Source: a virus
Length of the DNA stretch: 51,612 nt
IMG/VR virus record: IMGVR_UViG_3300050821_001801
Span: 1 to 51,612 of that record
Reading direction: 5' to 3' (one strand)
Of the stretch, positions 1 through 7,143 are shown one piece after another. The notes beneath the pieces are model-generated. The model ran no database searches and had not been told where the DNA came from. It saw nothing but the letters and a program-made list of their open reading frames with translations. Position 1 is the stretch's first letter. Every line of letters begins with the position of its first letter. A program made the translations under genes and the position numbers.

Positions 1-25
1 GCGCGGTCACCGGCCCGTATTCTGA
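1..25 (+). CDS. Possible 3' end of the VRR-NUC nuclease gene (if the window ends join)
   Basis: Read in the frame carried over from the gene that runs off the right edge of the window, these bases give eight codons (the first, TGG, is split across the junction) and a TGA stop at 23-25. The next gene starts 27 bases later. That spacing is typical of this genome, but a stop within eight codons could also occur by chance. This is inference and holds only if the sequence is circular or circularly permuted. Confidence 0.4.
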
Positions 26-52
26 CACACTCTTACACAGGACACCGACAGC

Positions 53-355
53 ATGAGCAAAGCAACTATTGTACGAACCGCCACACAAATGGCCGTCAGC
101 GTGGGTTTTCAAAACCTCACGCGGCAGGCGATTGCGGAACGTCTTGACATTTTCCCTTCGTCAATTTCGTTTCACTGCAAGAGCATGGACAACCTGCGCA
201 CCCTAATGGTGGGCTTCGCAATTGAAAACGCGTTGAAGCCGGGCCGCTTCCACTATATCGACGTGGTGGCGCAGGCATTGGCCGCGCGTCATCCGCTCGC
301 GCTGCGTGCGCCGGCCAAAGTCAAGGCGGAAGCTGCCAAGCTACTCACGGCCTAG
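53..355 (+). CDS. TetR-type helix-turn-helix small DNA-binding protein
   Basis: A 100-residue protein whose first ~55 residues resemble the TetR N-terminal DNA-binding domain: a helix ending in a Gly-Phe turn, a Thr-Arg-Gln-Ala-Ile-Ala-Glu-Arg recognition-type HTH (residues ~23-31), then a Ser-Ile-Ser-Phe-His segment in place of the usual tyrosine-containing turn. The ligand-binding half of a normal ~200-residue TetR protein is missing, so it is probably an HTH-only regulator. AGGA lies upstream of the ATG. It precedes the replication primase by 3 bp and is presumably co-transcribed with it. TetR proteins bind short palindromes, so it is my best guess for the factor that reads the TTGAC-N6-GTCAA sites; nothing here proves this. 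Confidence 0.7.
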   Translation: MSKATIVRTATQMAVSVGFQNLTRQAIAERLDIFPSSISFHCKSMDNLRTLMVGFAIENALKPGRFHYIDVVAQALAARHPLALRAPAKVKAEAAKLLTA

Positions 356-358
356 TGC

Positions 359-2809
359 TTGAGTAGCATGCTTCAAGCCCTCGCGAACCATCGCGGGTTT
401 GTAGTCTATCGCTTGGCGCCTTTGCCAAACGGTAAGACTGACAAAATCCCTATTGATGGCGTGACCGGCTACAACTCGGATGCACAAAACACAGCCACGT
501 GGTTAACACCCGACTTGGCCGAAGCCTTCGCGCGCGAGTGGGCGCCGATTTACAAAGACGGCACCGGGGTGGGCATTCTCATATATGAAGGCTCACAGCT
601 ATTTTGCATTGACATTGACGGGTGCGTCATCGACGGGCAGCCCAACGCGTTTGCCCTCGCAATCATTGACCGCTTCCCCGGCGCCGTGGTGGAAGTGTCA
701 GCGAGCGGCAAGGGGCTGCACATCTTCGGGGTGTATCGCGGCATCTTGCCCCCGCACAAGACGAAGAACACGCATTGGCATGTGGAGTTGTACACCAAGG
801 CCCGCTTTATCGCGTTGACCGGCAAATACTACCGCGACGGCTACGTGGGCACCGACTGCACCGACGCGCTGACGGCCTTTGCCGCTGAATACTTCCCGCA
901 AACCGGGGGCGCGTTCTCGGGCGAGTGGACAGACGGACCCGCCGAGGGGTGGGATTTTATCCGCGACGATGACGAAATGTTGAAGTGGGCGCACGGCTTT
1001 CGCGACGCAAAAAGCGCGTTTGGCGGCAAGGCGCCAGTGTGGGCACTCATGGATGCCCACGAATCAATCGGGCAATGGTTCCCCCCAAATTCACACGGGC
1101 AGTTATATGACGCATCATCGGCGGATCAAGCATTGGCAAACTTTTTTGCGTGGGCTACTGGCAACGATTGCGAGCGTGTGGCTAGGCTTCTACAGCGTAC
1201 CGCCCTCAAGCGCAGCAAGTGGGAGCGCGAAGATTATTTCAATGGAACCGTTGCGAAAGCCTGCACCGGCACCAAGCCGTGGCCAACCGCTCGGGCCATT
1301 GCCCAATCAACGCAGGTTGCGCCTGCCAGCACTGTACCGTGGGAAGCACCACCCCGGCAGGAACAGCATGTGGTGGCTGACGGTGTAGTCCCGCAGGTTG
1401 ACGGTGCGGTCATACCCGAAGTGCCGGCAGCGATGCCCGGAAGCGACGGGGTGATACCTCGCGGGGGCATGCTCTTTACAGCGGACCAACAAAAAGTCTT
1501 CGCCGGCCTCACCTATGTTGAAGATGTGCATATGGTGATGATGCCGGACGGGGATTTGCTTGACCAAAAGCGTTTCGACTTACGCGAGCCATTGGCCGGC
1601 CGCGACTTCCAAATGGTAGTTGACGGCAGCAACCCGAGTGATTCGGCTTGGAAAGCCTTTACGGCGGGCATGATTCAGTTTCCGAAGGTGCGCGGCCAAT
1701 ACTTCGAGCCACGCGAGGAACCCGGCGCAATCATGGTACGCGAGGGCAAACGATACGTGAACAGTTGGCGTCCCATCGTCATTGATGCGACACCGGGCAA
1801 CTACCAATGGTTCATTGACCATTTGCACAAGCTGTTGCCCCCGGCGACGCACGGCAACGATGCACACATACTCTTGCAATTTCTCAAATTCATGGTGCAA
1901 CACAAAGGGGTCAAGGCTGCTTGGTTCCCGTTCCTGCAAGGTGTGGAAGGCAACGGCAAATCCTTCATCAACGACACCATGCAATATTGCCTTGGCGAAT
2001 TCTATACCCACACACCGAGGCCAAACGAATTGGCCGGCCGCTTCAACTCGGCATTTTATGGCAAGCTGTTCATTCGCATTGAGGACATACAGTTGGCCGA
2101 CGCGCGGCACATTTGGGAAACCCTCAAGCCCATGGTGGACGGCAAGCGCCTTGAAATCGAATACAAGGGCGTTGACAAAGTTGCGCGCGAAGTGTGCTTC
2201 AACATGCTGGCAACTTCCAATTTCAAAGACGGCATACCCGTTACCAGCAATGACCGACGCGTGGCGCCGTTCTTCTGTGCGCAGCAAGTCGAAGCGGATT
2301 TGGAGCGTGACGGGCTAACGGTCGCCTACTTTCAAAACATGTGGACTACGGCTGCCGCAGGCGGTTGGGCTGCGGTGCTCCACTACTTGAGCACGGACCC
2401 AATTGACCCCGCCTACAATCCCGCTGTGGAAGCTATCCGCGCGCCCCGCACATCGTCCACATTCGCAGCCAAGGCCGTGACCATGGGCAGTGTTGAGCAA
2501 GAGATATTGGAAGCCGTGGAAATCAGCGCCGAGGGCTTTGCGGGCGGTTGGATATCCTCGGCAGCCCTTGACCGCATGTTGAAGCAAAACGGCAAAGACA
2601 AGGTGCTATCACTCAATAAACGTTCGGCAATGCTCGGTGCCCTCGGGTATATCCCGCATCCGGGCTTGACCGATGGCCGCGTAGCAACTCCCCTGCCCGA
2701 TGGCACACGTCCCCGATTGTTCGTCAAATCAGGGCACTTGACCGCAACCGCGACAGATAAAGCCCTAATCAGGCAACTTTATTTGAACGCGCAAGGCTCC
2801 AAAATGTGA
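359..2809 (+). CDS. Primase-polymerase / SF3 helicase fusion (replication initiator)
   Basis: An 816-residue two-domain replication protein. The N-terminal part matches archaeo-eukaryotic primase (PrimPol) logic: an Asp-x-Asp metal motif at residues 85-87, a Ser-Gly-Lys-Gly-Leu-His strand (His ~121) and a downstream Thr-Gly-Lys. The C-terminal part is an SF3-like/DUF5906 AAA+ helicase, with Walker A Gly-Val-Glu-Gly-Asn-Gly-Lys-Ser at ~528-535, an Ile-Glu-Asp Walker B-like strand near 574, and an Ala-Thr-Ser-Asn sensor motif. Similar fusions prime and unwind DNA in phages such as NrS-1. Two starts are possible, TTG at 359 (used here) or ATG at 368. It ends inside a CRP-like palindrome. Confidence 0.9.
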   Translation: MSSMLQALANHRGFVVYRLAPLPNGKTDKIPIDGVTGYNSDAQNTATWLTPDLAEAFAREWAPIYKDGTGVGILIYEGSQLFCIDIDGCVIDGQPNAFALAIIDRFPGAVVEVSASGKGLHIFGVYRGILPPHKTKNTHWHVELYTKARFIALTGKYYRDGYVGTDCTDALTAFAAEYFPQTGGAFSGEWTDGPAEGWDFIRDDDEMLKWAHGFRDAKSAFGGKAPVWALMDAHESIGQWFPPNSHGQLYDASSADQALANFFAWATGNDCERVARLLQRTALKRSKWEREDYFNGTVAKACTGTKPWPTARAIAQSTQVAPASTVPWEAPPRQEQHVVADGVVPQVDGAVIPEVPAAMPGSDGVIPRGGMLFTADQQKVFAGLTYVEDVHMVMMPDGDLLDQKRFDLREPLAGRDFQMVVDGSNPSDSAWKAFTAGMIQFPKVRGQYFEPREEPGAIMVREGKRYVNSWRPIVIDATPGNYQWFIDHLHKLLPPATHGNDAHILLQFLKFMVQHKGVKAAWFPFLQGVEGNGKSFINDTMQYCLGEFYTHTPRPNELAGRFNSAFYGKLFIRIEDIQLADARHIWETLKPMVDGKRLEIEYKGVDKVAREVCFNMLATSNFKDGIPVTSNDRRVAPFFCAQQVEADLERDGLTVAYFQNMWTTAAAGGWAAVLHYLSTDPIDPAYNPAVEAIRAPRTSSTFAAKAVTMGSVEQEILEAVEISAEGFAGGWISSAALDRMLKQNGKDKVLSLNKRSAMLGALGYIPHPGLTDGRVATPLPDGTRPRLFVKSGHLTATATDKALIRQLYLNAQGSKM

Positions 2810-2876
2810 CGCACGTCACAGTTTAAGCATAATTCCCTAGTTATGTGCGGCACCGTACAGTTGACGAAGCCGTCAA
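2805..2876 (+). promoter_or_regulatory. Promoter region with CRP-like palindrome and TTGAC operator
   Basis: TGTGA-N6-TCACA is perfect at 2805-2820. A weak -10 (TATGTG, 2842-2847) would place the palindrome centre at -41.5. A perfect TTGAC-N6-GTCAA palindrome lies at 2861-2876; its first half can also act as a -35 with a TATGCC -10 at an 18-bp spacing. The region drives the gene pair at 2999-3981. The palindromes are seen directly; the promoter assignments are inference. Confidence 0.6.
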
Positions 2877-2922
2877 GTAATCATTATGCCTACGTGGTGT
2901 TAAGGTTATGTCTGACAGAAAC

Positions 2923-2938
2923 TTGACGTAATGGTCAA
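2923..2938. promoter_or_regulatory. TTGAC-N6-GTCAA operator (perfect)
   Basis: Second exact copy of the palindrome in this 189-bp gap, 62 bp after the first; both are followed by GTAA. No convincing -10 box follows, so it may act as an auxiliary operator for the gene at 2999. Confidence 0.7.
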
Positions 2939-2998
2939 GTAACCTTAACCCCGCGATGACTTGTTGAAATATTTTTCACATCATTAGGAGTAATTGAC

Positions 2999-3745
2999 AT
3001 GACTATTTTAGATACAATCGAAAAGAAGCACTACGTTGCGACCGAACACGATGTAGAGCAATTGGCCGCTTCGCACTTCAACAGTGACGTGTTGACCAAA
3101 CGAAGCGATGGGCAATATCTGCGCATCCTTGTAGCTGCTATGAAATCGCAGTTTGGCAATGGTCGCAGTGCGCGGCGCAAGCTGTCGCCGGCCGACACCG
3201 AGACATACCGGGCATTCCTCACCGAGACACACGGCAAGCTATACGCTGCGGTGCTTCGCGGGGTCACGACACCCGACTGTGCCGACGATGAAGTCTTGGC
3301 AGCGGACGAACGGCGCCAACGGGCAGCGGTACGCAACGGGCGGGCAGGGTTCGCACGGTCAAGTGCGTCCACACTCCAAAGCTTCCTCAAAGCCGGGGGT
3401 GACGTGCGGACACTGGATGTGAACACCGTTACCAAAGGGGCCTTGCGGGCCGCTGTGGCAGCCACCAAGGAACCCGACATAGCGCCCGAGGCCACGGCAG
3501 CGGGGGCAGCCCTGCGCCGCTTGGAGCGCGATATAGGCGCCCTTGTGGAAGTCAACCACGATGCCGGGCGCGAGTTGGTGGAAGAAGCAATGGAACGGCT
3601 GCAAGCCATCCTTGACCAACTTGACACCGAGGCCCCGCAGCCCTTGCCATTGCCCGAGGCACGGGCGCCGGCACCGAGAATGCCCCGTGGGGGCTTCCGC
3701 CCGAGTGAAACCACAGTGCAACGGGCACGCGCACGGGTGCAATAG
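2999..3745 (+). CDS. Unknown phage protein, 248 aa, Ala/Arg-rich
   Basis: I do not recognise the family. The protein is soluble, rich in Ala, Arg and Glu, and mostly helical in appearance. Its C-terminus (residues ~205-248) is low-complexity, Pro/Arg-rich and basic, which would suit nucleic-acid binding. An AGGAG ribosome site stands before the ATG. It is the first gene after a region holding one CRP-like and two TTGAC palindromes, so it is probably one of the most tightly regulated early genes. It overlaps the next gene by 1 bp. Confidence 0.75.
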   Translation: MTILDTIEKKHYVATEHDVEQLAASHFNSDVLTKRSDGQYLRILVAAMKSQFGNGRSARRKLSPADTETYRAFLTETHGKLYAAVLRGVTTPDCADDEVLAADERRQRAAVRNGRAGFARSSASTLQSFLKAGGDVRTLDVNTVTKGALRAAVAATKEPDIAPEATAAGAALRRLERDIGALVEVNHDAGRELVEEAMERLQAILDQLDTEAPQPLPLPEARAPAPRMPRGGFRPSETTVQRARARVQ

Positions 3746-3981
3746 TGGACGCGCTTGACTTGAGCAACCTTAGTCTGTCCGACGTGCAACACATCTTGCA
3801 TGTGATGCGCGGGAATCGGGACCGGCTGACGGAGTTGTGCGAGTTGTTGCGCGAACGGCAACGGGCAATAGGGGGCAACGGTCATCTGCAATCGCAAATC
3901 AACATTTGCACTGCGGAAATTAAAGCCACCACCGAAGTGATAGAAAAACTTTGGGCCATAATCTCGGCGCCCCGGCACTGA
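3745..3981 (+). CDS. Small helical protein, 78 aa, unknown
   Basis: Starts at a GTG whose first base is the last base of the preceding stop codon (TAGTG), a translationally coupled arrangement. The protein looks like a two-helix coiled coil with heptad-like Leu/Ile spacing and no Cys or membrane segment. It is the last gene before the terminator at 3988-4014. Function unknown. Confidence 0.7.
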   Translation: MDALDLSNLSLSDVQHILHVMRGNRDRLTELCELLRERQRAIGGNGHLQSQINICTAEIKATTEVIEKLWAIISAPRH

Positions 3982-3987
3982 GAGTTG

Positions 3988-4014
3988 AAGCCCCCTTAAT
4001 CGGGGGCTTTTTTT
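3988..4014 (+). terminator. Rho-independent terminator
   Basis: A GC-rich stem (AAGCCCCC / GGGGGCTT) with a five-base TTAAT loop followed by seven T. It ends the rightward early operon and sits exactly where leftward genes converge; the last two bases overlap the stop codon of the leftward gene at 4013. Confidence 0.9.
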
Positions 4015-4180
4015 ATTCCGCCTGTGGCCGCATCAATGCCGGCAACATCGGCACCGTATCATCTGACGCTTTGGGTTCCAGCTTAGGCAACAGTGCGGTG
4101 TCCCCGGCCCAATCGGCAGCGGTGCGCGCGTCGTCCAATTGTTGGAGTGCTCTAATCGAATCGTATTTGTTGGTGTTCAT
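4013..4180 (-). CDS. Small hypothetical protein, 55 aa
   Basis: ATG at 4180, TAA at 4013-4015. An acidic, soluble 55-residue protein with no motif I can name. It overlaps the upstream gene by 29 bp and has no good Shine-Dalgarno. The bases just before the ATG (TACAAT, CCC, A, CCC) repeat a pattern seen before other start codons in the window (see the leaderless-promoter finding). Last gene of the leftward block. Confidence 0.55.
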   Translation of the reverse strand: MNTNKYDSIRALQQLDDARTAADWAGDTALLPKLEPKASDDTVPMLPALMRPQAE

Positions 4181-4325
4181 GGGTTGGGATTGTAGACGCT
4201 TCCTCGGTGTCTAGTCCCGGTATCGCGTCACGGTTTAGACGGTCCCAATGCCTTTTGTTTGCCCAAGCTGCGGCGATAACCAAACAGATGTATGCGAGGA
4301 TAAAAAGAACAAGACTCAATTTCAT
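4152..4325 (-). CDS. Single-pass small membrane protein, 57 aa
   Basis: The ATG at 4325 is preceded by AGGGG at good spacing; a longer in-frame reading exists but would run through the promoter and operator. Residues ~3-22 form one hydrophobic membrane helix, followed by a charged tail rich in Asn, Arg and Asp. Could be an early inner-membrane effector. Function unknown. Confidence 0.65.
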   Translation of the reverse strand: MKLSLVLFILAYICLVIAAAWANKRHWDRLNRDAIPGLDTEEASTIPTHEHQQIRFD

Positions 4326-4352
4326 GGTGTGCCCCTGTTGAAGTGTGACCCA

Positions 4353-4382
4353 AGTATCACACGGGGTTGACGGGAACGTCAA
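4353..4382 (-). promoter_or_regulatory. Sigma70-type promoter overlapping a perfect TTGAC operator
   Basis: Leftward: -35 TTGACG (4377-4382), 18-bp spacer, -10 GATACT (4353-4358). The -35 is one arm of the perfect palindrome at 4367-4382, whose centre lies at about -28.5. The promoter at 12167-12196 has the same geometry. A bound protein here should block polymerase. Confidence 0.6.
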
Positions 4383-4386
4383 ATCT

Positions 4387-4563
4387 TTAGCGGGCGAATA
4401 ACTCGGCAAGAATTATTATGACGAATATAGAGCACTCAACCATTAGGATGCCCAACAACCGGCCCTCGCGCTCGGCAGCTTCTTTAGCGGCCTGACGGTT
4501 GCGTAGGGCTTGCGTGTCGGTGAAGGTGGGGGCCTTGCGGCCCCCGGTGGTCTTATGTGTCAT
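4387..4563 (-). CDS. Small C-terminally anchored membrane protein, 58 aa
   Basis: ATG at 4563 with GAGGA nine bases upstream. A basic, helical N-terminal ~35 residues is followed by a hydrophobic segment (residues ~37-55) and a short Phe-Ala-Arg end: a tail-anchored or C-in small membrane protein. It has its own predicted promoter at 4603-4645. Function unknown. Confidence 0.65.
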   Translation of the reverse strand: MTHKTTGGRKAPTFTDTQALRNRQAAKEAAEREGRLLGILMVECSIFVIIILAELFAR

Positions 4564-4602
4564 GGCTGCTATTCCTCGGTCATGTGCTTACCGCACGCAG
4601 CC

Positions 4603-4645
4603 ATATTGACGAAGCGGTCAAACCTCGGGCGTGTCGCAGTTCACA
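4603..4645 (-). promoter_or_regulatory. Composite promoter: TTGAC operator plus CRP-like site
   Basis: Perfect TTGAC-N6-GTCAA at 4606-4621 and a CRP-like palindrome (CGTGT-N6-TCACA, 8/10) at 4630-4645, reading leftward into the gene at 4563. With CAATAT (4603-4608) as a weak -10, the CRP-like centre falls at -41.5. The CRP-like site overlaps the 3' coding end of the gene at 4618-5235. Confidence 0.6.
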
Positions 4646-5235
4646 ACTACGTTAATTTGTCTCAGTTTGCCGCGTAGTATGTCAAGTCGGCGCACATAGT
4701 CGAAGTTCTCGCGGGCGAATGCGTCACGGTCCGCAATGGCCTGTGCCAGTTCGTCCCGCTGTGCAATAAACAACCGCTGCAACGCCTTCAACTCGGCTTC
4801 CGTGGACGCCAAGGCCGCTTCGTGCGGGCATTGCTCCGTGTCTGTCGTGGTACCCACGGTGTCAAGGTCACCGTTGATATCCAAGGCTGTGGCGGGCTTG
4901 CGGTTGCCGTACAAGTCACGGTACCACCCGGTCAATGCCAAGTTTTCCACGGCCTCGGTGCTCTTTTTCAAATCCGCTTCCAATGCCGCTTTGAGGCGCC
5001 CCAAGCCGGCTTCGGTCCACTTAGGCGTCGCTGCCTCGGGGGCTGGCGCCGGCTGCGCAGCGCGTTGGTATTCTAGAATCAAGCGCGTGTTGGCTTCGTC
5101 AACCAATCGCATTTGAATGGGCATGCCCAACGCTAGGAAATGCTTTTCACACTCGAAGCATGAATGGTCTTTGTCCAAGAAGATGGCTACGCCATGCGCG
5201 CACTTCGGTGTGCGGTCCGTCGTTGCTGTGGTCAT
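4618..5235 (-). CDS. Cys-containing coiled-coil protein, 205 aa, unknown
   Basis: The N-terminus has a possible zinc site (Cys-Ala-His at ~12-14, Cys-x2-Cys at ~27-30). A Pro/Ala linker (~60-72) leads to a helical middle, and a long coiled-coil-like segment (residues ~140-195) is rich in Glu, Leu and Arg. No catalytic signature is visible. It follows the gene at 5238 by 2 bp and is last in the block started by the promoter at 6001-6044. Confidence 0.75.
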   Translation of the reverse strand: MTTATTDRTPKCAHGVAIFLDKDHSCFECEKHFLALGMPIQMRLVDEANTRLILEYQRAAQPAPAPEAATPKWTEAGLGRLKAALEADLKKSTEAVENLALTGWYRDLYGNRKPATALDINGDLDTVGTTTDTEQCPHEAALASTEAELKALQRLFIAQRDELAQAIADRDAFARENFDYVRRLDILRGKLRQINVVVNCDTPEV

Positions 5236-5237
5236 CG

Positions 5238-5534
5238 TTAAATCACTCCGGTAAAGAAACGTTGTAGGTCAATGGCCCACTGTCGCCAGCCCAAGCCATC
5301 GTCTTCCATGTCAGGGTTTATGTCCCCTATCTCGCCCATGTTTTGGGCCTCGCGCAGCAACCGGCAAGCCTCGGCGTACCGCTCGCGCAATGCGGTTTCT
5401 TCCGTGTCGGCCGCATCAAGCCGAGTAGCGGCAGCACGCAACAGCGTCAAGTGATTGCGGTCAATCGCCGGTTGCTTGTTGTGGTCCGCAATGGCTGTGC
5501 GCACGGCGCTTGCGAGGGTGCTAGGTGTCGTCAT
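5238..5534 (-). CDS. Small helical protein, 98 aa, unknown
   Basis: The ATG at 5534 is chosen because GGAGGGG stands ideally upstream; a start 21 bases earlier is in frame but lacks this. The protein is helical and acidic, with a central run typical of an antiparallel helix pair and an aromatic C-terminus. It overlaps the upstream gene by 14 bp. Function unknown. Confidence 0.7.
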   Translation of the reverse strand: MTTPSTLASAVRTAIADHNKQPAIDRNHLTLLRAAATRLDAADTEETALRERYAEACRLLREAQNMGEIGDINPDMEDDGLGWRQWAIDLQRFFTGVI

Positions 5535-5853
5535 GTGGTGCCCCTCCCTGCGCAACCTCGGATGCCAGCAAGTCGCAATATATTTTTGCGATTAGTGACA
5601 CGTCGGTGGCGTATTCGCTGAAATACTGTTGTCGTTCCTTCGTGCGCTCGGGGTTGCCTACCTCGCGCGGGGGCGCCTCACCCTTGTAGCTGCGAACCTC
5701 GGCACGAACCAATTGCAGTATCTTGGCGGCACGTCGGATGCGCCTCTCTTGCATGTGGGTGGGACTGACTGTTGCTGCGGGTACTCGCGTATTCAATAAC
5801 GCATCCATTGCGCGGTTCAAGGTTGGTGAAGTCTCGGGGGTTGCCTTATTCAT
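5521..5853 (-). CDS. Small basic helical protein, 110 aa, unknown
   Basis: Starts at an ATG overlapping the stop codon of the upstream 36-residue gene (ATGA), so translation is probably coupled. The middle (residues ~33-75) is strongly basic with Arg-Arg-Ile-Arg-Arg. No known domain recognised. Confidence 0.7.
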   Translation of the reverse strand: MNKATPETSPTLNRAMDALLNTRVPAATVSPTHMQERRIRRAAKILQLVRAEVRSYKGEAPPREVGNPERTKERQQYFSEYATDVSLIAKIYCDLLASEVAQGGAPHDDT

Positions 5854-5960
5854 GAAGCCTGCAACTCCCTAAGTGCGTTGCGGGCGCGGGCATAGCGTGC
5901 CGCGTCGGTGCGTTCCCATAAGGTTGGGACGCCAAACCATGCGAAAATTTTATGTAACAT
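5850..5960 (-). CDS. Mini-protein, 36 aa
   Basis: ATG at 5960 with a strong AGGAG eight bases upstream, stop overlapping the next start (ATGA). An amphipathic, Trp- and Arg-containing peptide. Despite its size the ribosome site, the coupled stop and its position as first gene after a composite promoter support it. Function unknown. Confidence 0.65.
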   Translation of the reverse strand: MLHKIFAWFGVPTLWERTDAARYARARNALRELQAS

Positions 5961-6000
5961 GAATTGCTCCTATCTCGGTGTGAATTACTCTACCGGATAG

Positions 6001-6044
6001 ATGCTAGCATGACTTGACGGTCACGTCATGTGATGCGGGTCACA
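6001..6044 (-). promoter_or_regulatory. Composite promoter: perfect CRP-like site plus TTGAC operator
   Basis: A perfect TGTGA-N6-TCACA at 6029-6044 abuts TTGAC-N6-GTCAT (9/10) at 6014-6029. Leftward, a -10 TAGCAT (6001-6006) places the CRP-like centre at about -42.5 and the start near 5994. It feeds the genes 5960 to 4618. The stop codon of the gene at 6040-6315 lies inside the CRP-like site. Confidence 0.65.
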
Positions 6045-6315
6045 CTGTGGGCAGACGCTTTATTCCCACAATCCCTGCCTTGCGCCGCGCTGCGGCTGAC
6101 GCTTGAGGGTTCACCCGTGTACGCCACCAAATGCGGCCCCGCTCCATTTTGTACTCGGTTTCATGCACCAAGCCGCAGGCGCAACACTCGGTCACTTCGA
6201 TATCGTGCTGTATCGCGTACCATGTCCCCTCAATCATTTGGGGATTGCCATTGACCAATGCGTCAACGGGGTCTATGCGTCGCTTGGAGCGGGTTTTGGT
6301 GCGTTTGGTGGCCAT
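6040..6315 (-). CDS. Basic Cys-containing small protein, 91 aa
   Basis: The reading starts at ATG 6315, since upstream codons in this frame look non-coding. It has a basic N-terminus (Lys/Arg-rich, ~3-13), a central Cys-Cys-x-Cys plus His cluster that may bind zinc, and a basic C-terminus. No Shine-Dalgarno; a TACCAT followed by C-runs precedes the ATG. It overlaps the end of the upstream gene by ~50 bp. Function unknown. Confidence 0.6.
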   Translation of the reverse strand: MATKRTKTRSKRRIDPVDALVNGNPQMIEGTWYAIQHDIEVTECCACGLVHETEYKMERGRIWWRTRVNPQASAAARRKAGIVGIKRLPTV

Positions 6316-6523
6316 GGGTGGGGATGGTAGCACCCCCGCATTGCACGGCGATAGACACGCGGCCAATGCGGACGCTTCCGGCACTCCCGGCTCTATGGGG
6401 GAACGGGAAGGCCCCGCAGTGGCAGCACTGACGTTTGTTGCGCGCGAGGCGGTTGCGTTCCCAAGGGAACAATGGCCGCTTCTTGCCACCCACCTTGGGC
6501 CGGCGCTTAATCCTTTGGGGCAT
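6263..6523 (-). CDS. Basic zinc-finger-like small protein, 86 aa
   Basis: Met-Pro-Gln at 6523 is taken as the start (17-bp overlap with the upstream gene); an ATG at 6544 is also in frame. The N-terminal 35 residues are very basic, followed by Cys-Cys-His-Cys-Gly and a His, suggesting a metal-bound knuckle. The last ~30 codons overlap the next gene and look less protein-like. A copy of the GTTCCC-NN-GGGAAC palindrome lies inside its coding sequence. Confidence 0.5.
   Translation of the reverse strand: MPQRIKRRPKVGGKKRPLFPWERNRLARNKRQCCHCGAFPFPHRAGSAGSVRIGRVSIAVQCGGATIPTHGHQTHQNPLQATHRPR
6457..6470. promoter_or_regulatory. GTTCCC-NN-GGGAAC palindrome, copy 1
   Basis: Exact 12-of-12 palindrome followed by AATGG, lying inside a small gene on the minus strand. 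See copies at 15963 and 20348 and the near-copy at 48902. Confidence 0.5.
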
Positions 6524-6839
6524 TGTCGGCTTCGGGGTTGCCATACCAAGCCAATTGCCATTTGGTCACCAAATCCTTGACGCATTGGGCTACCGCAGCT
6601 TGCAACAAGTCGTGGTGCTGTTTGGTAAGGCCCACCGGCACTTGCAGCGCATAGGGTTGCCAAACGTTAACAGCGGCACGCACCCGAGTAGGCACCTTCA
6701 TGACTTGACAATCAATGCACGCCCCGGTGGAAGTGTAGCGTTCGGACATGTGGCCGCGTCGGCAGGGATGGTCTGGTATAAACCGTTTTTCTCCCCTAGC
6801 TTGCGCCGCTGCACGTAGGAAATAATGTGTTGTACCCAT
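6507..6839 (-). CDS. Zinc-ribbon/HNH-like small protein, 110 aa
   Basis: Residues ~26-45 hold a Cys-x3-His and a Cys-x2-Cys arrangement (His-Pro-Cys-Arg-Arg-Gly-His ... Cys-Ile-Asp-Cys), resembling the metal-binding half of small phage HNH/EndoVII-like proteins, but no catalytic His-Asn-His half follows. The C-terminal part is helical. It is the first leftward gene from the AT-rich divergent region. A TAACAT hexamer ten bases before the ATG would give a leader of about 3 nt. Confidence 0.65.
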   Translation of the reverse strand: MGTTHYFLRAAAQARGEKRFIPDHPCRRGHMSERYTSTGACIDCQVMKVPTRVRAAVNVWQPYALQVPVGLTKQHHDLLQAAVAQCVKDLVTKWQLAWYGNPEADNAPKD

Positions 6840-7143
6840 GTTGCACCTATGTTAAGAATTTATTAAACGCTGACCGCACTTTGGGGAACCCGCACCCCCT
6901 TTTAAGTCGGTATCGAATTCATTATTAATGTTTTAAGGTTAAAAAGCAAATATCAATTGTTTTCATTCTTATTGAATTTATTAATAGTCTATCTCCCTTA
7001 GAAATAGAAAAAGTGCGGGTGTGCGGGTTTTTGAGGATTATTTGCAGTAACTTCAAGCACTTAGAGTAAACGAAAGTGCGGGCTAGGTGCGGGTGTGCGG
7101 GCTACTTGCGGGCACCCCTCGCGCACGGTATGGTGTGGGCATC
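6840..7143. repeat. AT-rich divergent region with GTGCGGG repeats; candidate replication origin
   Basis: A 300-bp gap between divergent genes. The centre (about 6900-7010) is strikingly AT-rich for this genome. Flanking it are repeats of GTGCGGG: two as CCCGCAC-type on the left (6873-6879 with one mismatch, 6889-6895 exact) and five on the right (7013, 7021, 7076, 7087, 7095). Two of these make an identical 15-bp doublet at 7013-7027 and 7087-7101. Iterons beside an AT-rich stretch are a classic origin layout; they could equally be binding sites for a regulator of the two outward promoters. Confidence 0.55.
7106..7134 (+). promoter_or_regulatory. Promoter for the small terminase gene (near-leaderless)
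   Basis: -35 TTGCGG (7106-7111), 17-bp spacer, -10 TATGGT (7129-7134). The predicted start (7141) is 3 nt before the ATG at 7144, and no Shine-Dalgarno is visible. It closely resembles the promoter at 20363-20391. The last GTGCGGG repeat ends 4 bp upstream of the -35. Confidence 0.5.

Noticed and set aside
1580-2287. 235-residue minus-strand frame opposite the primase-helicase
   Set aside because: Shadow of a gene with clear Walker motifs on the other strand.
4344-4361. TGTGA-N8-TCACA near the promoter at 4353
   Set aside because: The spacer is 8 rather than 6 and the site overlaps the -10; it does not share the -41.5 geometry, so I did not count it with the CRP-like sites.
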